Source of the DNA: Planctomycetota bacterium
GTDB taxonomy: Bacteria > Planctomycetota > UBA1135
NCBI GenBank assembly: GCA_027021325.1
Contig: JALUUN010000626.1
Coordinates: 1 to 5,965, forward strand
Direction: 5' to 3'
Length of the DNA: 5,965 bases
In this document: one piece after another, positions 1 through 5,835 of the stretch
How the letters are laid out: each line of letters opens with the position of its first letter
Numbering within the stretch: the first letter of the stretch is position 1
Translations under genes and position numbers: made by a program
The notes under the pieces: generated by a model
What the model saw: the letters and a program-made list of their open reading frames with translations, nothing else
Told to the model about the DNA's origin: nothing
Database searches by the model: none

Positions 1-1
1 C

Positions 2-337
2 AACCTCAACCTCCTGGTGCGCCTGCAGCGCGAGCTGGGCGCCGAGCTGCCACTTGCAGCCTTCCGCCACGAGGCGCGCTGGAACGAGGCCGAGGGTCGC
101 ATCGAGATGCACCTCGTCGCGCGCGAGCCCGTCACCCTCCGGGTCGCGGCCCTGGGACGGAGCTGGCGCCTGGAAGCCGGGGAGTCCATCCACACCGAGA
201 ACTCCTGCAAGTACGCGCCGGAGGAGGTGGAGGCCCTGGCCGCCGGCGCCGGTTTCGAGGTCGAACGGGCCTGCTACGATCCGCGGCGTTGGTTCGGGCT
301 GTTTCTCCTGGCGCCCCGGGCGGGCGCCCCGGACTGA
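2..337 (+). CDS. egtD: EgtD, L-histidine N-alpha-methyltransferase (C-terminal part only)
   Basis: The gene enters from the left edge; 111 codons are present, about the last third of a family usually near 320 residues. EgtD uses three S-adenosylmethionine molecules to trimethylate the alpha-amino group of histidine, giving hercynine, the first intermediate of ergothioneine, in the cytoplasm. The fragment opens with NLNLLVRLQRELGA and continues with RHEARWN, RIEMHLV and IHTENSCKY, which I recognise as the conserved C-terminal blocks of the family. The Glu (197-199) and Ser (203-205) of the TENS motif match, from memory, the Glu282/Ser284 pair that binds the histidine amino group in the Mycobacterium smegmatis enzyme. 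The SAM-binding half lies outside the window, so completeness cannot be judged. The partner sulfoxide synthase EgtB is not in the window. The frame ends in TGA, 15 bases before the kinase start. Confidence 0.9.
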   Translation, partial: NLNLLVRLQRELGAELPLAAFRHEARWNEAEGRIEMHLVAREPVTLRVAALGRSWRLEAGESIHTENSCKYAPEEVEALAAGAGFEVERACYDPRRWFGLFLLAPRAGAPD

Positions 338-352
338 GCCCGCCCCCTCCCC

Positions 353-3300
353 ATGCCTCTCCTCCTCGCGGCGGCGCTCCTGGCCGGACTTCCGGCCCAG
401 GATCCGGGCTCCTGGCCGGATCCGCCGCCCGAGCCCGTGGCCCAGCGCCTGAACGAGGCCTGGCGCTGGCGGGACCTGCCCTCGGACACCCTCGACCCGG
501 GCACGCGGCGCCTCCGCTCCCTCTCCCACGGACCGGGTCTTCCCGAGGGAGGGATCGCAGGGCTCGATTCGCAAGGGCTGTTCCTCTACGACGGATGGAC
601 GCTGCGCCGTCTCCCGCTGCCGGAGAAGGAGGTTCCCGACTTCGTCTTCGCCCTCGAGCCCGCACCGGACGGGGTCTATCTCCTGCAGACGACGGGCGCC
701 TGGCATGTCCCCCTGGACGGACCCCCACAGCGCTTCACCCACCCCCTCTGGCATTTCACGAGAAGGCCGCCGGAGGCGGTGCTCGGGGACCGGGTCCTCG
801 TCGGCTGGCGGGGCCGGCTCCTGGCCCTGGACCGGACCGGGATCCAAGAGGCCGCTCAGGTCCCCGGGCACGCCCCCGTCCTCGGGCTGGCCGCGGCCGT
901 AGACGGAGGCCTCCTGGTCCTGACCCCCGAGGCTCTCTGGCGCTGGCGGCCGGGCGTTCGCGATGGCGAGCCCTGGGAACGCCAGGCAAGCCGCGAGGAC
1001 TTCGAAGCCTTTGGCCTCCCTCCCCTCCGGGACGACGACACCTGCCGGATGGCGCGGGTCGGAGCCACCGTCTTCCTGGGACCGAGCCAGGCCGCCGCTC
1101 CCTGGCCCGGCCTTCTGTCCCTCGGCCCGGGGGGATTGTCCCTCCACTCCCCTCCCGCGGGATGGATCGGCAAGCTGCGGGAGCTGGCCCCTCTCTCCGA
1201 CGGCGGCCTCCTGGCCGTGGACTGGAGGCAGCAGGTCCTGCTCCTCCACAAAGGGCGCTGGTGGAGGCTGGATCCAGCCGCCTGGGGCATCGAAAGGGTC
1301 CGCTTCCTGGACTGCGACGGCCGGCGCCTCGTGGCCTCGGACGATCGGGGGCGGATCCGCTTCTGCGACCTGGAGAGCCGGCGCTGGCAGAGCTTCCTGC
1401 CGGAGGAACCCCAGCAGCAGGTGGTCCACGACCTCGCCCGCGCCGCGGACGGCGGCCTCTGGCTCGCCACCGACGGCGGCCTGATCCACTGGGACGGCGC
1501 CCGCTTCCGCCCGGAAGGGCCTCCCGAAGTCGCCCAGGCCATGCTGACGACGGTCCTCGAGGACCGGGAGGGCCGCCTCTGGGTCGGCTCGGGCTCCCGG
1601 CCCGATTCCGTCCGGGTCCGCGAAGACGGACGCTGGCGCCTTCCCGACGGCCCGCCCGCCCTGCGCGAGAACCCGGTCCACGCGATCCACCAGACCTCGG
1701 ACGGGGCGCTCTGGTTCAGCCTCCTGACCCGGCACCGGGCGGAGGTCGGAAACGGCGGCCTGCTTCGGTGGAAGGACGGGCGCTGGACCGAGTACCTCGC
1801 AGGCCGAGACGGTCTTCCGAGCAACCACAACTTCTGTCTCCTGGAGACCGAGGACGGGATCCTCGCCGGGACGCGGCGCGGCCCCGCAGTCCTGGGTCCG
1901 GAGGGCGTCTGGAAGGCCCTGCCTGGGCCCGCTCCCCCGCCCGAGGCCTTCGCCCTGGCCTCCTTCGGCGGCAGCCTCTGGATCGGCCAGGGGCCGAACC
2001 GGCGTCCGGTCTTCACCGTGGACCCGGAGGGCCGGGCCCGGCCCTTCCCCGACGCCTCCTTCGGCTGGATCCTGGACTTCGCCGTGGCCGACGGCTCCCT
2101 CTGGGCGGCCGGCCTGAACGGCCTCTACCGCTGGGACGGGCAGACCCTCCACAGCCTCTCGGGCGAACCCCATGCCCCGGCGGCGAGCCTCTGGCCGGTG
2201 CTTCCGGGGCGGCCCGGCGAACTCTGGCTTGGCACCCTCGGCGACGGCTTGGTCCGCTTCCGGAACGAGGACCGGGATCCTCCCCGGCTTCTCGACCTCG
2301 ACCAGCTCCTCGACGAGGAAGGGCATCTCGTCCTGCGCGCCGAGGCGGCCGACCTCTGGGAGCGCACCCCTCGCAACCGGCTCCGCTACCGCTTCCTGCT
2401 GAATGGGCGGCGAGTCGGGCCCATCCAGACCGACCCCGAACTCCATACGGAGGATCCTCTGCCGCCGGGAACCCATCAGGTCCAGGTCGAGGTCTTCGAC
2501 CTGGCGGGGAACAGCCGGGGGCCGGGGATGTCCTTTCCCGTGGTCGTGCCGCCGCCGCCGCCGCCGCCGCTCCTCGAGCGCCCGGAGTTCCTGGTGCCGC
2601 TGGCGGCGGTTCTCGGTCTCCTCGGGTGGTCGGCCTCGGTCCTGGTGCGCCGGCGGCGCGAGGCTGAAGCCCGGGAGGAGGCGCAACGACGGGACCTGGA
2701 AGCGCGGGAACGGCATTACCGCCGTCTCCTCGAGGAGGCCGAACTCTTCCTGGTCCACTTCGGCCTCGACGGCGAGCTGCGCTTCGTCTCCTCCAGCGTC
2801 GAGACCCTGCTCGGCCATTCGAGCGAGGCCCTGCAACGGCGGCCCGAACTCCTGGCCGAGGCCGTGCACCCCGAGGACCGGCCGGTCTGGGAGACCCTGG
2901 CCGCCGCCCGGGACCGCCGGGAACCCCGCTCCCAGGAGGCCGAGGGGCGGGTGCGCCGTGCGGACGGTTCCTGGGTGCGCCTCTACGGCCATCAAGTCCC
3001 GCGCCTGGGTCCCGACGGGGACGTGCAGGGCTACGACCTCGTGGCCATGGACCTGACCGCACGCCTCGACCTCGAGGAGGACCTGCGCCGCAGTCAGGCG
3101 CGCTTCCGCGCTCTGCTCGAGGTCTGCAACGAGGGCGTCTGGATCCTCGACGCCCGCGGCCGCACCCTCTTCGCCAACGACCGCCTGCGCGAGTGGCTCG
3201 ACGCCGGGCTGGAGGAGCTGAGCCGCGAGGCCTGGACCGCCTTCCTGGGTCCCCAGGACCGCCGCTCCCTGGAGGAGGCCCTCGCCGGTCTCGGGCGCTC

Positions 3301-4246
3301 CGGATCCTTCCGCCGCCAGGCGCGGCTGCGCGCCGGGACCGGCGAAGGAAGGCCGGTCCTTCTCTCGGCGAGCCCCCTCGATCCGACTCCGGAAGGCCAG
3401 GCCGCCGGCTACCTCCTCCTCGTCTCCGACCTCCAGGGCCTCGAGGAGGCGCAGCGCGCGCGCATGGAGGCGGAGCGCCTGGAAGGGTTGAACGCCCTGG
3501 CGGCGAGCCTCGCCCACGACCTGAACAACCTGCTGGCGGGCGTGCGCGGCGCCGCCGACCTCCTGCACCTGGAGTTCCGCGGGGAGCCCCGGGCCGAGCG
3601 CTTCCTCGATGAGGTCTCACGCCATGTCGCCGACGCCGCCGAACTCTGCGAGCGCCTCCTGGAGGCCGCCGGCGACCGCGGCATCGAGATCCGCAGCGCC
3701 CTGGACCTGAACCGGATCCTGCACGAGGAGATCCAGGAGTTCCGGAAGAACGGTCCGCCGGGCCTGGAGATCGTCGCCGATCTGGTCGAGGGAAGCCTCC
3801 CCCTCGAGGGCTACGGAGGACGCTTGCGCCGGGCCCTGCGGCAGATGCTGGCGAATGCCCGCGAGGCCCTCGGGGCGACGCCGGGGCGGGTGATCCTGCG
3901 CAGCGGCCGCGACCGCCTGCGAGCCGAGGACCTGGAGGGCGCCGCCGGCGGCGCCGAGGCCCGGCCGGGCTCCTTCGTCTGGTTCGAGGTCGAGGACACC
4001 GGCCCCGGCATCCCTGCGGAGATCCTGCCGCGGGTCCTGGATCCCTTCGTCTCCAGCCGCGGCGTCGGCCGGGGTCTGGGCCTCGCCCAGGTCCACAACG
4101 CGGTGCGCAGCCACGGCGGCCTCCTGCGCCTGTGGAGCCGGCCCGGCCTGGGCACGCGGGTGCGGGTCTGGCTGCCGGCGGCACCCCGGCGCGCCCGGCC
4201 GGCCGCCGGTCCGCCCGCGGGGCCGGAGACCGCCGGCGCGGGCTAG
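353..4246 (+). CDS. Membrane sensor histidine kinase with double beta-propeller, Y_Y_Y and two PAS domains
   Basis: A 1297-residue inner-membrane kinase that should sense a ligand outside the cytoplasm and autophosphorylate a histidine. Residues 1-15 form a short signal peptide (hydrophobic, cleavage after LPA, no Lys/Arg at the N-terminus). Residues 60-638 hold about fourteen propeller blades; the last seven carry clear G-x-L-W-x-G-T motifs. Residues 673-732 resemble a Y_Y_Y domain (YRFLLNG, LPPGTHQVQVEVFDLAGN). Seven prolines (733-739) precede a transmembrane helix at 745-765, then a charged linker (766-795). PAS 1 is at about 787-903 (HPEDR, RADGSWVRL) and PAS 2 at about 915-1028. The HisKA helix has His1055 in AHDLNN. 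The ATPase domain has Asn1168 (LANAREAL), Asp1215 in EDTGPGIP, DPFVSSR, and GRGLGLAQV at 1239-1247. No receiver or DNA-binding domain follows; the tail (1276-1297) is Ala/Pro-rich. ATG 353 is the first possible start after the EgtD stop and gives the signal peptide, but no Shine-Dalgarno precedes it. Ligand and partner regulator are unknown; a carbohydrate signal is only an analogy with HTCS sensors. Confidence 0.9.
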   Translation: MPLLLAAALLAGLPAQDPGSWPDPPPEPVAQRLNEAWRWRDLPSDTLDPGTRRLRSLSHGPGLPEGGIAGLDSQGLFLYDGWTLRRLPLPEKEVPDFVFALEPAPDGVYLLQTTGAWHVPLDGPPQRFTHPLWHFTRRPPEAVLGDRVLVGWRGRLLALDRTGIQEAAQVPGHAPVLGLAAAVDGGLLVLTPEALWRWRPGVRDGEPWERQASREDFEAFGLPPLRDDDTCRMARVGATVFLGPSQAAAPWPGLLSLGPGGLSLHSPPAGWIGKLRELAPLSDGGLLAVDWRQQVLLLHKGRWWRLDPAAWGIERVRFLDCDGRRLVASDDRGRIRFCDLESRRWQSFLPEEPQQQVVHDLARAADGGLWLATDGGLIHWDGARFRPEGPPEVAQAMLTTVLEDREGRLWVGSGSRPDSVRVREDGRWRLPDGPPALRENPVHAIHQTSDGALWFSLLTRHRAEVGNGGLLRWKDGRWTEYLAGRDGLPSNHNFCLLETEDGILAGTRRGPAVLGPEGVWKALPGPAPPPEAFALASFGGSLWIGQGPNRRPVFTVDPEGRARPFPDASFGWILDFAVADGSLWAAGLNGLYRWDGQTLHSLSGEPHAPAASLWPVLPGRPGELWLGTLGDGLVRFRNEDRDPPRLLDLDQLLDEEGHLVLRAEAADLWERTPRNRLRYRFLLNGRRVGPIQTDPELHTEDPLPPGTHQVQVEVFDLAGNSRGPGMSFPVVVPPPPPPPLLERPEFLVPLAAVLGLLGWSASVLVRRRREAEAREEAQRRDLEARERHYRRLLEEAELFLVHFGLDGELRFVSSSVETLLGHSSEALQRRPELLAEAVHPEDRPVWETLAAARDRREPRSQEAEGRVRRADGSWVRLYGHQVPRLGPDGDVQGYDLVAMDLTARLDLEEDLRRSQARFRALLEVCNEGVWILDARGRTLFANDRLREWLDAGLEELSREAWTAFLGPQDRRSLEEALAGLGRSGSFRRQARLRAGTGEGRPVLLSASPLDPTPEGQAAGYLLLVSDLQGLEEAQRARMEAERLEGLNALAASLAHDLNNLLAGVRGAADLLHLEFRGEPRAERFLDEVSRHVADAAELCERLLEAAGDRGIEIRSALDLNRILHEEIQEFRKNGPPGLEIVADLVEGSLPLEGYGGRLRRALRQMLANAREALGATPGRVILRSGRDRLRAEDLEGAAGGAEARPGSFVWFEVEDTGPGIPAEILPRVLDPFVSSRGVGRGLGLAQVHNAVRSHGGLLRLWSRPGLGTRVRVWLPAAPRRARPAAGPPAGPETAGAG
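1436..2266 (+). repeat. Seven canonical Reg_prop-type propeller blades in the kinase sensor
   Basis: Inside the kinase, residues about 362-638 repeat a motif with a period near 41 residues: GGLWLAT (367), GRLWVGS (407), GALWFSL (451), DGILAGT (501), GSLWIGQ (540), GSLWAAG (581) and GELWLGT (622). Each is usually followed by a G-L-x-x-W/R-x-D-G strand such as GGLIHWDGARF or NGLYRWDGQTL. This is the pattern of two-component-regulator propeller repeats, and seven copies make one closed seven-bladed ring. The fourth copy has lost the Trp. Residues 60-360 hold about seven more degenerate copies at similar spacing, consistent with a second ring. Confidence 0.75.
2549..2569 (+). repeat. (CCG)7 microsatellite encoding seven prolines
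   Basis: Seven perfect CCG codons in a row, in frame in the kinase gene (residues 733-739), lie between the Y_Y_Y-like domain and the transmembrane helix. Use of one codon throughout makes it a true trinucleotide repeat as well as a polyproline stretch. Copy-number changes would keep the frame and only alter the length of the stiff linker. Runs of this kind normally need EF-P for efficient translation. Confidence 0.95.
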
Positions 4247-4248
4247 GA
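4245..4248 (+). promoter_or_regulatory. Possible Shine-Dalgarno AGGA for the nitroreductase gene
   Basis: AGGA overlaps the kinase TAG stop (4244-4246) and leaves 10 bases to the ATG at 4259. It is short and on the long side for spacing, but is the only purine-rich match ahead of this start. Its overlap with the upstream stop suggests translation of the two genes is coupled. Confidence 0.4.
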
Positions 4249-4258
4249 TGCCCGGCCC

Positions 4259-4900
4259 ATGGACTTCCCCGCCCTGGCCCGGCGGCGCATCTCGGTGCGC
4301 CACTACCTCGACCGTCCGGTCCCCCGGGAGAGGGTGGAGCGCATCCTCGAGGCGGCGCGCTGGGCGCCCTCCGGGGCCAACCGCCAGCCCTGGCTCTTCG
4401 TCGCCGTGGGCAACGCCGAGGCGAAGGCTGAGATCCGGCGCCACTGCGAGGCCGCCGACGAGCGCTGGCACGCGAACGCCCCGGGCTGGATGAAGTCCTT
4501 CTTCGCCGACTACGAGATCCTGCCGGTGAAGGAGTTCCTGACGACGGCGCCGTGGCTGCTCTGCGTCTTCGGCCGCCGCGGCAACCCCTACTGGAAGGAG
4601 AGCACCTGGATCGCCATCGCCCACATCCTCCTGGGGGCGGCGGCGGAGGGTCTGGACTCGCTCCCCTACACGCCGGGGCAGACGCGCTACCTGAACCGGA
4701 TCCTCGGTGTGCCCGCGGAGTTCCTGCCGCAGGCGGTCCTGCCCCTCGGCTACGCCGACCCGAAGCGGCGGCCGCGGCGCGAGGAGCACCCGCGGCGGCC
4801 CCTGGAGGAGGTCGCCCGCTTCGTCGAGGGCCCGGACTTCCAGCGCTACGAGCCGACCGCCGAGGACGATCCGCCCGCACCCTACGGCATCGCCGACTGA
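4259..4900 (+). CDS. Nitroreductase-family FMN oxidoreductase, iodotyrosine deiodinase-like
   Basis: A 213-residue cytoplasmic flavoprotein of the usual family size, expected to work as a dimer with FMN and carry out NAD(P)H-driven reduction of an unknown substrate. RRRISVRHY (8-16) matches the N-terminal FMN-phosphate motif (R-x-S-x-R), WAPSGANRQPW (35-45) the flavin/active-site loop, ESTWIAIAHILLGAAAEGL (114-132) the central dimer helix, and LPLGYAD (161-167) the conserved C-terminal strand. The order W-x-K...FL-TAP, then ES-x-x-IA, GL...TPGQ...LN-x-ILG-x-P, LPLGYA follows iodotyrosine deiodinase better than the NfsA/NfsB type. The Glu-Tyr-Lys lid that holds iodotyrosine is not obvious in residues 60-95, so deiodinase activity is not claimed. 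The gene starts 12 bases after the kinase stop, and the deacetylase begins 5 bases after its own stop, which suggests one operon. The tail (191-213) is acidic/proline-rich and probably disordered. The substrate cannot be told from sequence. Confidence 0.85.
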   Translation: MDFPALARRRISVRHYLDRPVPRERVERILEAARWAPSGANRQPWLFVAVGNAEAKAEIRRHCEAADERWHANAPGWMKSFFADYEILPVKEFLTTAPWLLCVFGRRGNPYWKESTWIAIAHILLGAAAEGLDSLPYTPGQTRYLNRILGVPAEFLPQAVLPLGYADPKRRPRREEHPRRPLEEVARFVEGPDFQRYEPTAEDDPPAPYGIAD

Positions 4901-4903
4901 GGG
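4899..4903 (+). promoter_or_regulatory. GAGGG ribosome-binding sequence ahead of the deacetylase GTG start
   Basis: GAGGG overlaps the nitroreductase TGA (4898-4900) and ends 2 bases before GTG 4906, shorter than the ideal spacing. Together with the 5-base intergenic gap it suggests translational coupling rather than independent initiation. It supports GTG 4906 because no other plausible in-frame start lies nearby. Confidence 0.4.
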
Positions 4904-4905
4904 CC

Positions 4906-5835
4906 GTGCTCCTCTACCGCTCGGAGCGCTTCCTGGAGCACGACCCGGGGCCGGCCCATCCCGAGAGCCCCGGACGCCTGCGGCCGGTCCTCGCGTCCCT
5001 GGAGCAGCGGCCCGAGCCGGGGGTACGCCCGGTCGGGGACTGGGCGCCGGCGACCCGGGCGATGCTGGAGCGGGTGCACACACCCGCCTATGTGGGCCGC
5101 CTCGAGGCCACCGCGGGCCGGCGCGTCCGCCTCGACCCGGACACCTGGACGAGCCCGGCCTCCTGGGAGGTGGCGCGCCTCGCTTCAGGCGCGGCGGTGG
5201 CGGCGGTCGAGGCGGTGGTCCGGGGCGAGGACGCCCACGCCTTCGTCCTGTCGCGGCCGCCGGGCCACCACGCCGAGGCCGACGCCGCCCTGGGCTTCTG
5301 TCTCTTGAACCACGCTGCCGTGGCGGCAGCCCACGCACGCCAGGCCCTCGGGCTCGAGCGCGTCCTGGTCGCCGACCCCGACGTGCACCACGGCAACGGC
5401 ACGCAGGCGATCTTCTACGCCGACCCCACGGTCCTCTACGTGAGCAGCCACCGCCTGCCCTTCTACCCGGGGACCGGCTGGCCCCAGGAGACCGGCGCGG
5501 GGCCGGGCGAGGGCTTCACCCTCAACCTCCCCCTGCGCGCCGGCGACGGCGACGAGGCCTTTCTGCGCGCCTGGACGGAGGAGGCCGAGCCGCGGATCCT
5601 CGCATTCCAGCCGGAGCTGATCCTGGTCTCCGCCGGCTTCGACACCTGGAAGGGCGATCCGCTGGGCGGCCTCGCCGTCACCGAAGCGGGCTTCCGCGCC
5701 TTCGCCAGCCGCGTCCACGCCTGGGCGCGGACCTGCTGTCCCGGCCGGGCCGTGTGGATCCTCGAGGGAGGCTACGACCCGGCCGGGATCGAGGCCGGCG
5801 TCCGAGCAGCGCTGCGAAGCGGCGCGGCAGGCTAG
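4906..5835 (+). CDS. Histone deacetylase-family zinc hydrolase (class II / acetylpolyamine amidohydrolase-like)
   Basis: A 309-residue enzyme of the arginase/deacetylase fold, expected to hydrolyse an acyl-amide on a lysine, polyamine or related small molecule in the cytoplasm. Motifs in order: HDPGPAHPESPGRL (12-25), RPPGHHAE (117-124) with the catalytic His pair 121/122, GFCLLNHAAVAA (130-141), DPDVHHGNGTQ (157-167) giving zinc ligands Asp159 and His161, SSHRLPFYPGTGWPQETGAG (180-199), SAGFDTWKGDPLGG (242-255) giving the third ligand Asp246, and LEGGYD (286-291) with the transition-state Tyr290. The active site therefore looks complete. The HHGNGTQ and SHRLPFYPGTG blocks are typical of class II/bacterial members rather than class I. 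Length is normal for a single-domain bacterial member. GTG 4906 was chosen because it puts the conserved N-terminal block at the usual distance and starts 5 bases after the nitroreductase stop; the frame stays open upstream but runs through that gene. Pro158 replaces the usual bulky residue of the D-x-D motif. Substrate is unknown; acetylpolyamine, acetoin-utilization (AcuC) or protein deacetylation are all possible. Confidence 0.92.
   Translation: MLLYRSERFLEHDPGPAHPESPGRLRPVLASLEQRPEPGVRPVGDWAPATRAMLERVHTPAYVGRLEATAGRRVRLDPDTWTSPASWEVARLASGAAVAAVEAVVRGEDAHAFVLSRPPGHHAEADAALGFCLLNHAAVAAAHARQALGLERVLVADPDVHHGNGTQAIFYADPTVLYVSSHRLPFYPGTGWPQETGAGPGEGFTLNLPLRAGDGDEAFLRAWTEEAEPRILAFQPELILVSAGFDTWKGDPLGGLAVTEAGFRAFASRVHAWARTCCPGRAVWILEGGYDPAGIEAGVRAALRSGAAG
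5832..5835. other. CTAG shared by two convergent stop codons
   Basis: The palindrome CTAG carries the TAG stop of the deacetylase on the plus strand (5833-5835) and the TAG stop of the leftward gene on the minus strand (5832-5834). The two genes thus meet tail to tail with no spacer, leaving no room between them for a separate terminator. Confidence 0.85.

Noticed and set aside
335..352. Possible EgtD-kinase fusion by stop-codon readthrough, as both lie in one frame
   Set aside because: EgtD ends at its normal family C-terminus and the kinase starts with its own signal peptide, which would not work as an internal segment. Sharing a frame has a one-in-three chance.
289..2667. A 792-codon plus-strand frame overlapping the kinase sensor region
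   Set aside because: Low-complexity Pro/Arg/Gly/Ala composition and full overlap with the motif-rich propeller frame; it is a GC-driven shadow.
2013..4880. A 955-codon open frame on the minus strand opposite the kinase and nitroreductase
   Set aside because: Its translation is almost only Arg, Gly, Pro, Ala and Ser without any recognisable motif, the usual shadow of a very GC-rich gene. The plus-strand genes have clear domains throughout.
4552..4905. An N-terminal extension of the deacetylase starting at 4552
   Set aside because: The extra 118 codons overlap the nitroreductase in another frame and read as Arg/Pro/Gly-rich filler; the family N-terminal block begins right after GTG 4906.
3617..5338. 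A 573-codon minus-strand frame spanning kinase, nitroreductase and deacetylase
   Set aside because: It crosses three well-supported genes in antisense and shows no domain. Lack of stops is expected when stop codons are rare in GC-rich DNA.
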